64,000 nucleotides of DNA, from NCBI GenBank assembly GCA_015709715.1, contig CP054184.1, positions 977,001 through 1,041,000 of the forward strand, written 5' to 3'. The position numbers and the translations under genes are program-made. Positions 35,208 to 46,645 of the stretch are shown here, in pieces. Each line of letters begins with the position of its first letter. The first letter of the stretch is position 1. The stretch is from Nitrospira sp. (lineage in GTDB: Bacteria > Nitrospirota > Nitrospiria > Nitrospirales > Nitrospiraceae). Under the pieces are notes generated by a model that had not been told where the DNA came from, did not search any database, and was given only the letters and a program-made list of their open reading frames with translations.

Positions 35208-35591
35208 TTACGCTCCAGTGGGCTTCTTAGGTTTACTTCCCACGCCAGCACGTCTCCCTTTGCGTGTCCGTGCATTCGTCCGCGTCCGCTGTCCGCGAAC
35301 CGGTAATCCCCTGCGATGACGGAGCCCGCGAAACGTGCCGGTGTCCACCAATCGCTTGATGTTCATCGATACTTCTTTTCGCAAATCTCCTTCCACCCGG
35401 TAGTCACGCTCGATTACCTCGCGAATTTTGACGATGGCGTCTTCGCTGACATCCTTGACCCGGACCGAACCGTCAACGCCGGCCTTCTCCAAGATCGCTC
35501 TAGCAGCGGCACGGCCTATCCCGTACACATACGTCAACCCAATATCGAGCCGCTTTTCCCTCGGCAAATCTACGCCTGAAATACGCGCCAT
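35208..35591 (-). CDS. rpsM: 30S ribosomal protein S13
   Basis: 127 residues: [15 protein letters not shown] start, helix-two-turn-helix middle and the basic C-terminal [18 protein letters not shown] tail that reaches the P-site tRNA. It follows rpmJ in the usual order. Confidence 0.97.
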   Translation of the reverse strand: MARISGVDLPREKRLDIGLTYVYGIGRAAARAILEKAGVDGSVRVKDVSEDAIVKIREVIERDYRVEGDLRKEVSMNIKRLVDTGTFRGLRHRRGLPVRGQRTRTNARTRKGRRAGVGSKPKKPTGA

Positions 35592-35695
35592 AATGTCCCT
35601 CTCAATCGCTCCTACGCGGTGGCTGGCTGTTGAACTCCGCCTCGACTTTTAGCTTCAAACAAAGCACGCTCATGCTACAGGCAGCCGCCCAATGA

Positions 35696-35809
35696 TTATC
35701 CTTGCCGCTGTTTATGCCGAGGATTGGCACAGAGTACCCGAACGACCCCACGCCTCCGCACGATTTTGCATTTCGCACAAATCGGTTTTACAGAAGACTT
35801 AACCTTCAT
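35696..35809 (-). CDS. rpmJ: 50S ribosomal protein L36
   Basis: 37 residues, [20 protein letters not shown] onward, ending HKQRQG. It keeps the zinc ligands C11, C14, C27 and H32 of the C+ form of L36. It is easily missed for its size. It lies between infA and rpsM, the standard position. Confidence 0.95.
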   Translation of the reverse strand: MKVKSSVKPICAKCKIVRRRGVVRVLCANPRHKQRQG

Positions 35810-35827
35810 GACGATTCCATTTCTCCA

Positions 35828-36046
35828 CTACTTGAAACGATAGGTGATTCGCCCTCTCGTCAAATCATACGGCGAGAGTTCCACAGTCACCTTATCGCCG
35901 GGAAGGATCCGGATGAAATGCATCCGCATCTTACCCGAAATGTGAGCCAAAATTTTATGCCCATTTTCCAATTCGACTCGAAACATGGCATTGGGCAGCG
36001 TTTCCGCCACCGTCCCGGTCACTTCTATGACATCTTCCTTGGGCAC
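35828..36046 (-). CDS. infA: Translation initiation factor IF-1
   Basis: 72 residues with the S1-like OB fold ([20 protein letters not shown] and [19 protein letters not shown]). It binds the 30S A site during initiation. The start is GTG at 36046, with MPKED where most species have MAKED. It lies between map and rpmJ. Confidence 0.95.
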   Translation of the reverse strand: MPKEDVIEVTGTVAETLPNAMFRVELENGHKILAHISGKMRMHFIRILPGDKVTVELSPYDLTRGRITYRFK

Positions 36047-36067
36047 CTAGCGGTCTGCCTTCCCTCG

Positions 36068-36823
36068 TTAATGCGACAACTGCGAAAGGATACGGGCTGG
36101 TCCTGATGGTTGAATGGCGATCGTGTGCTCAAAATGAGCCGACCAACATCCGTCTTGTGTCACGGCCGTCCATCGATCTTCCAAGATCCTAATTGCGCTC
36201 GTCCCCATATTCACCATGGGTTCAATCGCCAACACCATGCCGACTTGCAGACGCGGCCCCTGCCCCGGACTGCCATAATTCGGAACCTGCGGCTCTTCAT
36301 GGAGTTGGCGACCGATCCCGTGCCCAACAAACTCCGTGACCACCGAAAATCCTGCCTTCTCAACATGCGCTTGGATCGCATGCGACACATCGGACAGCCG
36401 GTTACCGACTACAGCCTTGGCAATTCCTTGGTACATCGCTTCTTCCGTCACTTGGATAAGACGCAAGGCTTCTTGACTCGCAGTGCCGACGGGAACTGTG
36501 ACGGCAGAATCCCCATAAAACCCTGACACTATGGCGCCTAAATCCAACCCGATAATATCGCCCTCTTTTAAGCGCCGTTTCGATGGAATGCCGTGCACAA
36601 CCTGTTCATTGACCGACGCACACAGGGTCTTCGGATAGTTGCGGTATCCCTTAAAAGCCGGGATAGCGCCACGTTTGCGAATACCTTCCTCCGCCATACG
36701 ATCAAGGTCGTCGGTGGTCATCCCAGGAGCTACCTGCCCCCGTAACAGCTCGAGTACTTCAGCCACTACGCGAGAGGCCTCCGCCATCAACGCCACTTCA
36801 TCCGGCGTTTTGAAGACAATCAT
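36068..36823 (-). CDS. map: Methionine aminopeptidase type I
   Basis: 251 residues. Metal ligands are in the usual segments: GLDLGAIVSGFYGDSAVTV (two Asp), GHGIGRQLHEEP (His), LAIEPMVN (Glu) and QDGCWSAHFEHTI (Glu). It removes N-terminal Met from new proteins. Its ATG overlaps the adk stop (ATGA). Confidence 0.96.
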   Translation of the reverse strand: MIVFKTPDEVALMAEASRVVAEVLELLRGQVAPGMTTDDLDRMAEEGIRKRGAIPAFKGYRNYPKTLCASVNEQVVHGIPSKRRLKEGDIIGLDLGAIVSGFYGDSAVTVPVGTASQEALRLIQVTEEAMYQGIAKAVVGNRLSDVSHAIQAHVEKAGFSVVTEFVGHGIGRQLHEEPQVPNYGSPGQGPRLQVGMVLAIEPMVNMGTSAIRILEDRWTAVTQDGCWSAHFEHTIAIQPSGPARILSQLSH

Positions 36824-37476
36824 TTTGACTGAATTCCGCTTAAGACCTGCGTCAAGCGACTATAGACGTCTCCCATCACACCCGATCCGTCAAGATCGGT
36901 CAGGACCTGCCGACCCTGATAATAGGCAATCAAGGGAGCCGTCTGCTCGTCATAGACCTTTAAGCGGGCCTCAATCGTCTCTGGCTTGTCATCGCTACGC
37001 TGGATCAACTCGGCGCCGCATCGATCACAGATTCCACTCGTGCGGGGCGGGGCGAAATCCACGTGAAAGACACTTTGACACTTCCCGCAACTCCGTCTTC
37101 CGCTGAGGCGCTTCACGATATCGTGCCTGGAGACGCGGAAGTTGATGACTCGATCCAACCCCAGGGATCGCCGTTCAAGGATTCGTCCCAATTCTTCCGC
37201 CTGCTGAACCGTGCGAGGAAAACCGTCCAGAATGAACCCCTGGCTACAGCGTGAATCGTCAAGTTTTGCTTCCACCATGCCAATCACTACGGCATCGGGA
37301 ACTAACTTGCCGGCATCCATGTACTTCTTGGCTTCGAGCCCCAGAGGCGTGCTATTTCTGACTGACTCCCTTAACAAATCACCGGTGGAAATTTTCGGCC
37401 ACCCGTATTGAGCGGTCACCCGATCGGCTTGCGTTCCCTTCCCGACTCCTGGAGCACCTAGAAAAATGAGACGCAT
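36820..37476 (-). CDS. adk: Adenylate kinase
   Basis: 218 residues. P-loop GAPGVGKGTQ, LRESVRNSTPLG, DGFPRTVQQAE, and a long-form lid with four cysteines (CGKCQ and CDRCG) likely binding zinc. It interconverts ATP plus AMP with ADP. It lies between secY and map as in many bacteria. Confidence 0.97.
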   Translation of the reverse strand: MRLIFLGAPGVGKGTQADRVTAQYGWPKISTGDLLRESVRNSTPLGLEAKKYMDAGKLVPDAVVIGMVEAKLDDSRCSQGFILDGFPRTVQQAEELGRILERRSLGLDRVINFRVSRHDIVKRLSGRRSCGKCQSVFHVDFAPPRTSGICDRCGAELIQRSDDKPETIEARLKVYDEQTAPLIAYYQGRQVLTDLDGSGVMGDVYSRLTQVLSGIQSK

Positions 37477-37486
37477 CTATACTTCC

Positions 37487-38792
<1,306 letters not shown>

Positions 38793-38800
<8 letters not shown>

Positions 38801-39242
38801 TGGGAATGACCTCGGCCCTCCCTCCAGCTGCCTGAATCTTTGCCTCCGCCGACTTGCTGAACTTGTGGGCCTGGATCACCAGCGGCTTATTCAGCTCGCC
38901 CTGAGCCAGGATCTTGATCAGCTGTCCTTTGCGTCGCACAAGGCCTTCATTCATCAAGAGTTGAGGCGTAATTGCTTCTGTCGTCTCCAATGCCGCCAGG
39001 CTTTTAAGATTCACGATCGCATATTCGGTACGGAATGGATTGGAGAATCCGTACTTGGGAACCCGGCGAATCAACGGCATTTGGCCGCCTTCAAACCCAG
39101 GCTGCTTCCCACCGCCCGATCGGGCCTTTAAACCCTTGTGCCCCTTCGTCGCCGTCTTTCCATGGCCTGACCCAGGCCCACGGCCGATACGCTTCCGTCG
39201 TTTGGTCGCTCCCTCAGAGGGAGCCAGTTCATGTAACTTCAT
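38793..39242 (-). CDS. rplO: 50S ribosomal protein L15
   Basis: 149 residues. The Gly/Arg-rich N-terminus KRRKRIGRGPGSGHGKTATK and FEGGQMPLIRRVPKYGF motif are typical. It overlaps rpmD upstream (ATGA) and secY downstream. Confidence 0.97.
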
Positions 39243-39448
39243 TGCGGACTCACTTCTAATAGGTAACCCACCTTCGCGATCATACCCTTCACTTGGTCAG
39301 TGGCCGGCCTGGATACGGTAGCATTCAATTTGCGTAATCCAAGTCCACGCAACACTAATCTGTGCTTATAAGGGGTTCCAATTGGGCTTCGTTTGAGCGT
39401 GATACGCAGGGCTGGCTGAGCCGCACCTGCCTTCTTTTCGGTCGTCAT
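39239..39448 (-). CDS. rpmD: 50S ribosomal protein L30
   Basis: 69 residues, MTTEKKAG onward. The L30 core is ITLKRSPIGTPYKHRLVLRG to GYLLEV. I chose the ATG at 39448 (AGGTG upstream) over a GTG at 39457. It follows rpsE closely and its stop overlaps the rplO start. Confidence 0.93.
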   Translation of the reverse strand: MTTEKKAGAAQPALRITLKRSPIGTPYKHRLVLRGLGLRKLNATVSRPATDQVKGMIAKVGYLLEVSPQ

Positions 39449-39453
39449 TAGAT

Positions 39454-39951
39454 TCACACCTGCGCTTCGACACCGACAGCTCGACGTAACCGCATCATCT
39501 CTTGCGGATCACGAAGCTGCTGGAGTCCTTGAATGGTCGCCCGAACAGCATTGAAGGGATTGCCTCGCCCCAATGTCTTGGCGATGATATTATGTGCTCC
39601 TACCAACTCCACCACCGCGCGAACCGCGCCACCGGCGATAATACCGGTGCCGTCCGCGGCTGGCTTCAGAAGAACATGTTCTGCACCAAACAATCCATGT
39701 ACTTCATGAGGAATCGTTCCGTCTTTGATTGGAACCCGGACTAGGTGTTTTTTGGCTTGTTCGACGGCTTTTGAGATAGCAACCGGAACTTCGGCAGCCT
39801 TCCCCTTTCCGACCCCGACATACCCCTGTCCGTCACCAACAACGACGAGCGCGCAAAAGTTAAAGCGTTTTCCGCCCTTCACCACTTTGGCGACACGATT
39901 AATGAATACCACCTTGTCTTTAAGGCTTAACTCTTCGGGATTGACTCGCAC
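39454..39951 (-). CDS. rpsE: 30S ribosomal protein S5
   Basis: 165 residues: a double-stranded RNA-binding fold ([19 protein letters not shown]) and the C-terminal domain with [16 protein letters not shown]. It shapes the mRNA entry channel and accuracy. The position between rplR and rpmD is standard. Confidence 0.97.
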   Translation of the reverse strand: MRVNPEELSLKDKVVFINRVAKVVKGGKRFNFCALVVVGDGQGYVGVGKGKAAEVPVAISKAVEQAKKHLVRVPIKDGTIPHEVHGLFGAEHVLLKPAADGTGIIAGGAVRAVVELVGAHNIIAKTLGRGNPFNAVRATIQGLQQLRDPQEMMRLRRAVGVEAQV

Positions 39952-40026
39952 AACGTCACACTCCTTTAAACCGTCCTGTGGGGTAGAACGACCGGCTTAA
40001 CTTGACAACTCCTCAGTTCAAACGCC

Positions 40027-40392
40027 CTAAAACTCCAAACCGCCTTCGCGCGAAGCTTCTGCCAACGCCCTAACCCGTCCATGGTACAAGCGGCCACCAC
40101 GATCAAATACCACCTTGGAGACCTTGGCAACCCTTGCCCGCTCCGCAAGTAACTTACCTACTGCTTTGGCGCCCTCAATGCTCCCGGTAGACTTGAGTGA
40201 GGTTCGCAACGTCTTATCCATCGTTGAGGCGGCGGCGAGGGTACAGCCTCGGAGGTCATCGATGATTTGCGCATAAATGTGAGCACGACTTCTAAAGACA
40301 GAGAGGCGAGGACGTTCCGTGGTTCCGACGACAGACTTCCGAACTCTCAATTTTCGACGCTGCAACTTCCTATTTTTTTCAACGATATTCAT
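40027..40392 (-). CDS. rplR: 50S ribosomal protein L18
   Basis: 121 residues ending in the conserved [20 protein letters not shown] region. It binds 5S rRNA with L5. It lies nine bases after rplF. Confidence 0.96.
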   Translation of the reverse strand: MNIVEKNRKLQRRKLRVRKSVVGTTERPRLSVFRSRAHIYAQIIDDLRGCTLAAASTMDKTLRTSLKSTGSIEGAKAVGKLLAERARVAKVSKVVFDRGGRLYHGRVRALAEASREGGLEF

Positions 40393-40400
40393 GGCTCTCT

Positions 40401-40937
40401 CTACTTACCTGTCTTGCCTTCCTTCTTACGTAGCGCTTCGCCTGCGTATCGAATCCCTTTTTGTTTATAGACATCGGGTGGCTTGATAGCACGAATGTTC
40501 GCGGCAACCTGCCCAACCAGTCGCTTGTCTATCCCCTTGATGGAGATCAATGTTTGTTTATCGACCTTCACATCAATGCCCACTGGCACCGCATAGATTA
40601 CCGGGTTGATATACCCGACATTGAAACTCATCTCACGACCCTGCATTTGAGCCTTGTATCCGACCCCGGTGATCTCGAGAGACTTCTCATACCCCTTCGT
40701 AACCCCGTAAATCATATTACTGAGCTCGGCACGAACTAGTCCGTGCAACGCCCTCGTTTGCCTGGCGTCTCCGTTTCTATCGACGACCAACTGGCCGTCT
40801 TTGACCTGAACAGACAATCCTTCCGCCAATCGCCAGTCAAGCTTGCCCATCGGCCCTTTAACCGAAACCAGTGGACCTGCCACTTTGACATCGACTCCGC
40901 TGGGAACTGCGATTGGTTTTTTTCCTATCCTCGACAT
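40401..40937 (-). CDS. rplF: 50S ribosomal protein L6
   Basis: 178 residues: [17 protein letters not shown] start, two L6 repeats and the C-terminal [15 protein letters not shown] motif. It binds near the GTPase-associated centre of 23S rRNA. Confidence 0.97.
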   Translation of the reverse strand: MSRIGKKPIAVPSGVDVKVAGPLVSVKGPMGKLDWRLAEGLSVQVKDGQLVVDRNGDARQTRALHGLVRAELSNMIYGVTKGYEKSLEITGVGYKAQMQGREMSFNVGYINPVIYAVPVGIDVKVDKQTLISIKGIDKRLVGQVAANIRAIKPPDVYKQKGIRYAGEALRKKEGKTGK

Positions 40938-40993
40938 ACGAACCCCGTTGCCTTCCTGCCGGTTTCAACCTAGTAAGAGCATCCCTATCCCGC

Positions 40994-41389
40994 TTACCAT
41001 ACCGAACACAGCACTTCACCGCCAAGGCCAGAGCGCTTGGACTCGCTATCGGTCATGACGCCTTTCGATGTCGAGATGATCGCCACGCCGATGCCATTGC
41101 GAACCTTCGGTACGTCATCACGTCCAATATACACTCGACGACCAGGCTTACTGATTCGCCTCATTCCGGTGATCATCGGTCGATTTTGCTCCACATAACG
41201 AAGCTGAACGGAAAACATCGGATGACCATCTTCCTGAATTTCCCCATAACCTTCGATAAAACCTTCTCGACCGAGGATATTCAGGATCTGGCCCTTGAGT
41301 TTTGATGCGGGGATCTTGACGACATCATGGCGTCGTCGACCGGCATTTCCAATTCGCACAAGCAAGTCAGCAATCGGATCAGTAATCAT
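40994..41389 (-). CDS. rpsH: 30S ribosomal protein S8
   Basis: 131 residues from MITDPIADLLVRIGNA; the C-terminal region with ISTSKGVMTDSESKRSGLGG is typical. S8 binds 16S rRNA and often represses the spc operon. The ATG at 41389 has AAGAGG upstream; the longer frame to 41428 overlaps rpsN upstream and is rejected. Confidence 0.96.
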   Translation of the reverse strand: MITDPIADLLVRIGNAGRRRHDVVKIPASKLKGQILNILGREGFIEGYGEIQEDGHPMFSVQLRYVEQNRPMITGMRRISKPGRRVYIGRDDVPKVRNGIGVAIISTSKGVMTDSESKRSGLGGEVLCSVW

Positions 41390-41428
41390 GCAATCCTCTT
41401 CATCAACAAGGCTTCGGCAACCTGGCAC

Positions 41429-41614
41429 TTACCAGCTGGATTTCCGCACTCCGGGGATCTCACCCTTGAGACTCAAAAACCGAAAACAGATGCGACACAT
41501 GCGAAACCGGCGCAAGTACCCTCGCACACGACCACAGAGTCCACAGCGATGATAATCGCGGCAAGCAAACTTTGACTTTGCAGCGGCCTTATTTTTCAAC
41601 GCTAATCTCGCCAC
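41429..41614 (-). CDS. rpsN: 30S ribosomal protein S14 type Z
   Basis: 61 residues, the short zinc-binding form with CGLCG and CRIC pairs. It helps assemble the 30S head. It lies between rplE and rpsH. Confidence 0.97.
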   Translation of the reverse strand: MARLALKNKAAAKSKFACRDYHRCGLCGRVRGYLRRFRMCRICFRFLSLKGEIPGVRKSSW

Positions 41615-41657
41615 TCACTCCCCCTTGTCATTCATGACTGATTGTGGCCGCTCCAGG

Positions 41658-42311
41658 CTACGCGCGGAACGGCATACCCAGATGCTTCAACAGGGCCTTG
41701 CCCTCATCATTGGTTTGAGCGGTCGTAACGATGGTGATGTCCATCCCATGAATTGAGGCTACGCTGTCGTATTCAATCTCCGGAAAGATCAACTGCTCTT
41801 TCAGGCCAAGGGTATAGTTACCTCGCCCGTCGAAGGCCTTGGGAGAGACACCTCGAAAGTCACGAATGCGCGGGAGAGCCAAGGTCACCAACCGATCCAG
41901 AAATTCCCACATGCGACGGCTCCGAAGCGTAACCTTCGCCCCAATGGGCATCCCCTGTCGCAACTTGAATCCTGCGATTGCCTTCTTTGCCCTCGTGGTA
42001 ACCGCCTTCTGCCCGCTGATGATGCCCAACTCGTTGACGGCGCTCTCCAGCAACTTGACGTTCTGAATTGCCTCCCCCATGCCCACGTTGAGCACAATTC
42101 GGTCGAGCCGCGGGACCTGCATCGGGTTGCGATACCCAAATTCCTTCATCAAGGCAGGCACCACCTGTTGCCGATAAGTATCCCTCAGGCGTGGCGCGAA
42201 CTGGCTTTCTCCGCTCGTTTCCTGGGACACCTCAGGCGCTGCAACTTCCTTCTTAGAAGAAGGACGCGGAACAGACCCCTTACCGCCCTTACCTTTCTCT
42301 ACTTTTGCCAT
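41658..42311 (-). CDS. rplE: 50S ribosomal protein L5 with N-terminal extension
   Basis: 217 residues. The core (from about residue 39, [20 protein letters not shown], to GMPFRA) has the normal 179-residue L5 length. The first 38 residues (Lys/Gly/Ser/Glu-rich, [20 protein letters not shown]) are extra and probably disordered. No obvious internal start at the core was found, so the extension is probably translated. L5 binds 5S rRNA and the P-site tRNA. Confidence 0.93.
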   Translation of the reverse strand: MAKVEKGKGGKGSVPRPSSKKEVAAPEVSQETSGESQFAPRLRDTYRQQVVPALMKEFGYRNPMQVPRLDRIVLNVGMGEAIQNVKLLESAVNELGIISGQKAVTTRAKKAIAGFKLRQGMPIGAKVTLRSRRMWEFLDRLVTLALPRIRDFRGVSPKAFDGRGNYTLGLKEQLIFPEIEYDSVASIHGMDITIVTTAQTNDEGKALLKHLGMPFRA

Positions 42312-42331
42312 GAACGTTTTTCCTGTTCGAA

Positions 42332-42658
42332 CTATTCAACGGTTTCTTTTGATTTTTTGCTTAACCGACTGCGCCGCCCATCCTCCTGCCGCGTGATACC
42401 CAGTCGAGTCGGCTTCTTTGTGACCGGACACAGGAACATCACATTGGAAATGGCCAAGGGAGCCTCGCGTTCGATAATGCCGCCCTGTCGGTTACTTTGA
42501 TTTGGTTTGGTGTGGCGCTTGATCATGTTCAGCTTCTCGACGACGATCTTGCCGCCGATGGTATCGACGGACAGGACCTTGCCGGATTTCCCCCGCTCTC
42601 GACCAGTCACAACGACCACCGTGTCGCCTTTGCGAATTTTCGTCTTGATTCGTGCCAT
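42332..42658 (-). CDS. rplX: 50S ribosomal protein L24
   Basis: 108 residues from [19 protein letters not shown], with the KOW motif and the C-terminal [11 protein letters not shown]. The ATG at 42658 is chosen because the family begins there; the longer frame to 42733 lacks homology. It initiates 50S assembly. Confidence 0.94.
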   Translation of the reverse strand: MARIKTKIRKGDTVVVVTGRERGKSGKVLSVDTIGGKIVVEKLNMIKRHTKPNQSNRQGGIIEREAPLAISNVMFLCPVTKKPTRLGITRQEDGRRSRLSKKSKETVE

Positions 42659-42684
42659 CCCTACGAAAACCTTTCCATCTCGAA

Positions 42685-43053
42685 CTACAACACTTCCGGT
42701 GCCAACGAGATGATCTTCATGAATTTCTTCCAACGCAACTCGCGGGCAACCGGCCCGAAGATACGAGTCCCCACCGGTTCTCCCTGCGCATTGATCAAGA
42801 CGCAGGCATTACGGTCGAACTTAATGTACGATCCATCATCCCTTCGGACTTCCTTCGTGGTGCGGACAATGACTGCGCGACTGACATCCCCTTTTTTGAC
42901 ACCAGCCTGCGGGATTGCCTCTTTGACCGCAACCACCACGATATCGCCCAGAGAGCCGTACCGACGACGGGTGCCGCCTAGCACATGGAAACACATCACC
43001 TGCTTCGCGCCGGAGTTATCGGCGACATCCATGTATGTATAGTTCTGAATCAT
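42685..43053 (-). CDS. rplN: 50S ribosomal protein L14
   Basis: 122 residues, the universal length: [19 protein letters not shown] start and [20 protein letters not shown] end. The ATG at 43053 has AGGGCAGGGG upstream. It forms an intersubunit bridge. Confidence 0.96.
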   Translation of the reverse strand: MIQNYTYMDVADNSGAKQVMCFHVLGGTRRRYGSLGDIVVVAVKEAIPQAGVKKGDVSRAVIVRTTKEVRRDDGSYIKFDRNACVLINAQGEPVGTRIFGPVARELRWKKFMKIISLAPEVL

Positions 43054-43109
43054 CCCCTGCCCTACTCGCTCATGCCCAAGGCGAAAGCCCCCAGGCGCTG
43101 CAATGTTAT

Positions 43110-43379
43110 CTACTTTTCTGGTTGCCCCTTCACCATCACGCGAACGACCCGCCAATGCTTATCCTTACTGATCGGACGGGTCTCGATGAGCTGAACCCGA
43201 TCCCCGATTTTGCACACGTTGCCCTCGTCATGAGCCTTCAGCTTGGTCAGCCGACGAAGCACCTTCTTGTAGATGGGGTGGATCACCGAACGCTCGACGG
43301 CAACGACGACGGTCTTGTTCATTTTGTTGCTGACGACATTGCCGTACCACTCACGGCGCGGTTGCTGAGCATCATTCAT
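43110..43379 (-). CDS. rpsQ: 30S ribosomal protein S17
   Basis: 89 residues with [18 protein letters not shown] and [20 protein letters not shown]. An early-assembly OB-fold protein of the 30S body. It lies 14 bases after rpmC. Confidence 0.96.
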   Translation of the reverse strand: MNDAQQPRREWYGNVVSNKMNKTVVVAVERSVIHPIYKKVLRRLTKLKAHDEGNVCKIGDRVQLIETRPISKDKHWRVVRVMVKGQPEK

Positions 43380-43393
43380 GTGTATCTTCTCTC

Positions 43394-43615
43394 TTATTTG
43401 ACACCGGCTGCGCCGATCAGACCTTCGGCAGATTTTCGTTGACGGATGACGGTCTTGATCCGAGCGATGTCTCGCTTCGTGTTACGAATCTGCATCGGAT
43501 TCTCAAGCCGACCCGTGCCGAGCTGAAATCTGAAATTGAACAGTTCTTGCCTCAACTGCTTTTCCTTTTCGCTCAGCTCGTCGACCGTAAGGCCACTTAA
43601 CTCTTTCACATCCAT
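43394..43615 (-). CDS. rpmC: 50S ribosomal protein L29
   Basis: 73 residues, two-helix protein: [20 protein letters not shown] and [14 protein letters not shown]. It lies near the peptide exit tunnel. The position between rplP and rpsQ is standard. Confidence 0.95.
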   Translation of the reverse strand: MDVKELSGLTVDELSEKEKQLRQELFNFRFQLGTGRLENPMQIRNTKRDIARIKTVIRQRKSAEGLIGAAGVK

Positions 43616-43644
43616 AAAATCACCACCGTCAACCTAACTGCAGG

Positions 43645-44061
43645 TTACTGAATTTCTCCACGCACCACGAATCTGGTCGCGATGGGAAGCTTGTACGCGG
43701 CGAGACGCAAGGCCTCTTTCGCCACATCTGGAGCGACCCCGCTCATCTCATACATAATGCGTCCCGGCTTGACGACCGCCACCCAATACTCAGGGTTTCC
43801 CTTCCCCTTACCCATTCGAGTTTCGGCCGGCTTTTTGGTGATGGGCTTGTCTGGGAAAATCCTCGTCCACACCTGGCCGCCGCGCTTCACAAAACGGGTA
43901 ATCGCAATCCGAGCCGCCTCGATTTGCCGACTGGTGACCCAGCCCGGCTCAAGGGCCTTCAAACCAAATTCGCCGAGAGTAATGGCGCCGCCACGGTAGG
44001 CCTTCCCCCGCATTCGGCCCTTCTGCATTTTTCTAAATTTGACTTTCTTTGGCGCTAACAC
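43645..44061 (-). CDS. rplP: 50S ribosomal protein L16
   Basis: 138 residues: [19 protein letters not shown] start, [20 protein letters not shown] and a [10 protein letters not shown]-like C-terminus. It contacts the A-site tRNA elbow. Confidence 0.97.
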   Translation of the reverse strand: MLAPKKVKFRKMQKGRMRGKAYRGGAITLGEFGLKALEPGWVTSRQIEAARIAITRFVKRGGQVWTRIFPDKPITKKPAETRMGKGKGNPEYWVAVVKPGRIMYEMSGVAPDVAKEALRLAAYKLPIATRFVVRGEIQ

Positions 44062-44089
44062 AGCCCACCTTCTCCTTAATCGAGTTGCT

Positions 44090-44758
44090 TTAACCGAGTC
44101 TCCCGAGGGCCGACTCAGGCTTCAATTGCAGGGCAGGGAGAAGCTCGCCCTTGTAGATCCATGTCTTGACACCGATCTGCCCCATCGTGGTGTGGGCTTC
44201 AGCGAACCCGTAATCCACTTCCGCCCGGAGCGTGTGAAGAGGAACACGACCTTCGCGGTACCATTCTGTCCGTGCAATTTCAGCACCACCCAGACGACCG
44301 GCCACCATGATCTTGATCCCTTGGGCCCCGAGGCGAAGCGCAGACTGCACACTCCGCTTCATGGCTCGACGGAAAGCTACGCGCTTTTCCAACTGAGTCG
44401 CAACATTCTCGCTGACAAGCTGCGCATCCAACTCCGGCTTCTTGATTTCCTTGACCGTGATGTAGGCCTGACCAGAATATTCCTTTTCCAAGGCGGCCTT
44501 CAGCTTATCGACCTCCGCCCCTTTTCGTCCGATAATGATACCCGGGCGAGCGGTATGGATGATCACGCGAGTTTGGTCTCCGGAACGCTCAATCTCCACC
44601 TTCGCCACGCCTGCGTGATAGAGCTTCGCCTTCACCATTTTGCGAATCTTGATGTCCTGGTGAAGCAACTTGGCGTAATCCTTATCGGCATACCAACGCG
44701 AACTCCAGGTGTAGTTGTATCCGACGCGATACCCAATTGGATGTGTCTTTTGACCCAT
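44090..44758 (-). CDS. rpsC: 30S ribosomal protein S3
   Basis: 222 residues: [18 protein letters not shown] start, a KH domain ([20 protein letters not shown]) and a C-terminal domain. It lines the mRNA entry and has helicase-like function with S4/S5. Confidence 0.97.
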   Translation of the reverse strand: MGQKTHPIGYRVGYNYTWSSRWYADKDYAKLLHQDIKIRKMVKAKLYHAGVAKVEIERSGDQTRVIIHTARPGIIIGRKGAEVDKLKAALEKEYSGQAYITVKEIKKPELDAQLVSENVATQLEKRVAFRRAMKRSVQSALRLGAQGIKIMVAGRLGGAEIARTEWYREGRVPLHTLRAEVDYGFAEAHTTMGQIGVKTWIYKGELLPALQLKPESALGRLG

Positions 44759-44790
44759 TGAAAATGAACCTCAATATAAATGTGCAGACA

Positions 44791-45144
44791 TTACTTACCG
44801 GCACCAGCGGACGGCACAGCCACTGCGATGGTGATATGGCTGGTACGTTTCTGAATCGAATTGGCACGCCCCATGGACCTTGCGCGGAATCGCTTATAAA
44901 TCGGGCCGCAATTCACGATGGCCTGCGACACCCACATGTCCTCGCTATCCCCCAGTTCTTTTTGCTCCGCATTCGCCACCGCCGATCTGAGTAGCTTCTC
45001 TACCACTCTTGCCGCATGCCTGGGCGTAAGCCTGAGCATGGCAAGGGCCCGAGGAACCTGCTGGCCACGGATCATATCGACGACCACGCGAGCTTTCCTC
45101 GGAGTAACACGAACGAATCTCAAATTTGCCTTAGCTTCTGCCAT
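44791..45144 (-). CDS. rplV: 50S ribosomal protein L22
   Basis: 117 residues: RFVRVTPRKARVVVDMIRGQ and the extended loop (RARSMGRANSIQKRTSHITI) that lines the exit tunnel and affects macrolide binding. No unusual substitution is evident by eye. Confidence 0.96.
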   Translation of the reverse strand: MAEAKANLRFVRVTPRKARVVVDMIRGQQVPRALAMLRLTPRHAARVVEKLLRSAVANAEQKELGDSEDMWVSQAIVNCGPIYKRFRARSMGRANSIQKRTSHITIAVAVPSAGAGK

Positions 45145-45188
45145 ATCTCACCTTTTCGGAACCGGTCGGCCCCGCTCAAACAGATACC

Positions 45189-45476
45189 TTACTTAAGGGC
45201 AACCGCTTTCTCGGTCTTTGCCTGACCATGCCCCTTAAAGAACCTGGTGGGTGCAAACTCCCCCAACTTGTGGCCGACCATATTTTCAGTGACGAAGACC
45301 GGAATAAATTTCTTCCCGTTATGCACCGCAAATGTGTGGCCGATCATGTCGGGCACCACAGTCGATCGTCGCGACCAGGTCTTGATAAGCTTCCGATCCT
45401 TGGATTGATTCATCTGCTCGACCTTCCTGAGAAGATGATCATCCACAAATGGGCCCTTTGATACTGAACGAGGCAT
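45189..45476 (-). CDS. rpsS: 30S ribosomal protein S19
   Basis: 95 residues: [19 protein letters not shown] start and [19 protein letters not shown] end. It sits in the 30S head with S13. It lies nine bases after rplB. Confidence 0.97.
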   Translation of the reverse strand: MPRSVSKGPFVDDHLLRKVEQMNQSKDRKLIKTWSRRSTVVPDMIGHTFAVHNGKKFIPVFVTENMVGHKLGEFAPTRFFKGHGQAKTEKAVALK

Positions 45477-45485
45477 AGTCCGCTC

Positions 45486-46313
45486 CTACTTCTTCCTGCG
45501 CGCGATAATGAATTTGTCGGTGGCTTTATTCTTCCTGGTCTTATATCCCTTGGTAGGCGTACCCCAAGGCGACACAGGATGAGGATTCCCTTGCCCGGAC
45601 TTTCCCTCACCACCACCATGCGGGTGATCAACAGGGTTCATTACGACGCCGCGAACATGCGGGCGCTTCCCTTTCCAACGTGACCGGCCGGCCTTCCCCA
45701 CGACAATATTCTCATGATCCACATTACCGACCTGACCAACCGTGGCCCGGCACGATGCCAAAACCTTGCGCATCTCCCCGGACTTCAGACGAATCTGCAC
45801 ATATACCCCGTCTCGCCCCATTACCTGCGCAAACCCGCCGGCGCTACGAATCAACTGCCCCCCCTTACCAGGCCGCAATTCAATGTTATGAATTGTCGTA
45901 CCTAGCGGAATGTTGGCCAAGGGCAATGCATTGCCCGGTCGAACTTCCGCTTCCGGCCCTGCCTCGACAAGGTCGTTTACAGCCAATCCCACAGGAGCGA
46001 GGATATATCGCTTTTCGCCGTCCCGGTAATACAGCAAAGCAATGCGCGAGGAGCGATTCGGATCATACTCGATCGCCGCAACCTTGGCAGGAATCCCGAC
46101 CTTATCGCGCAAAAAATCGATCTGTCGGTAGAGACGCTTATGCCCCCCTCCACGGAATCGAATCGTCTGGCGTCCATCATTATTTCTGCCGCCCGTACGG
46201 AGATGAAAATCGGTGAGCGCCTTCTCCGGTCGCTTTTTCGTCAGCTTCTCATCCTTGAGTGCGGTCATACCACGTCGCCCAGGAGAGGTTGCCTTATACG
46301 CTTTCAATGCCAT
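45486..46313 (-). CDS. rplB: 50S ribosomal protein L2
   Basis: 275 residues. The conserved [20 protein letters not shown] segment with the His important for the peptidyl-transferase region is present, as is the RQIDFLRDK region. It is one of the earliest 50S proteins. Confidence 0.97.
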   Translation of the reverse strand: MALKAYKATSPGRRGMTALKDEKLTKKRPEKALTDFHLRTGGRNNDGRQTIRFRGGGHKRLYRQIDFLRDKVGIPAKVAAIEYDPNRSSRIALLYYRDGEKRYILAPVGLAVNDLVEAGPEAEVRPGNALPLANIPLGTTIHNIELRPGKGGQLIRSAGGFAQVMGRDGVYVQIRLKSGEMRKVLASCRATVGQVGNVDHENIVVGKAGRSRWKGKRPHVRGVVMNPVDHPHGGGEGKSGQGNPHPVSPWGTPTKGYKTRKNKATDKFIIARRKK

Positions 46314-46351
46314 AACTGATTTACCTACTTGAAGATGAGCAAACCATTAAC

Positions 46352-46645
46352 CTAGACGCTTTCGTACAATTCCAGCTTCTCACCCGGCTTCAAGGTCACG
46401 AAGGCCTTCTTCCAATCCGAACGCCTTCCCACGAAACGTCCCAAGCGCTTGACCTTGCCCTGCGTGTTCACCACGTTGACACGGGCGACTTTTACCTTGA
46501 GCAGCGTCTCCACCGCCTGGCGGATCTGAATTTTGTTGGCATTCGGATGCACCAAAAACCCAACCGTATTGCCCTGCTCACGGAGTGCCGTAATCTTTTC
46601 CGTCAGCAACGGCTGGATAAGCACCTGATGGAGGTCACCTTTCAT
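46352..46645 (-). CDS. rplW: 50S ribosomal protein L23
   Basis: 97 residues from MKGDLHQVLIQPLLTEKI, with the KVARVNVVNTQGKVKRLGRF loop near the tunnel exit where trigger factor and SRP dock. The ATG at 46645 has GGGAGG upstream and overlaps the rplD stop. Confidence 0.94.
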   Translation of the reverse strand: MKGDLHQVLIQPLLTEKITALREQGNTVGFLVHPNANKIQIRQAVETLLKVKVARVNVVNTQGKVKRLGRFVGRRSDWKKAFVTLKPGEKLELYESV

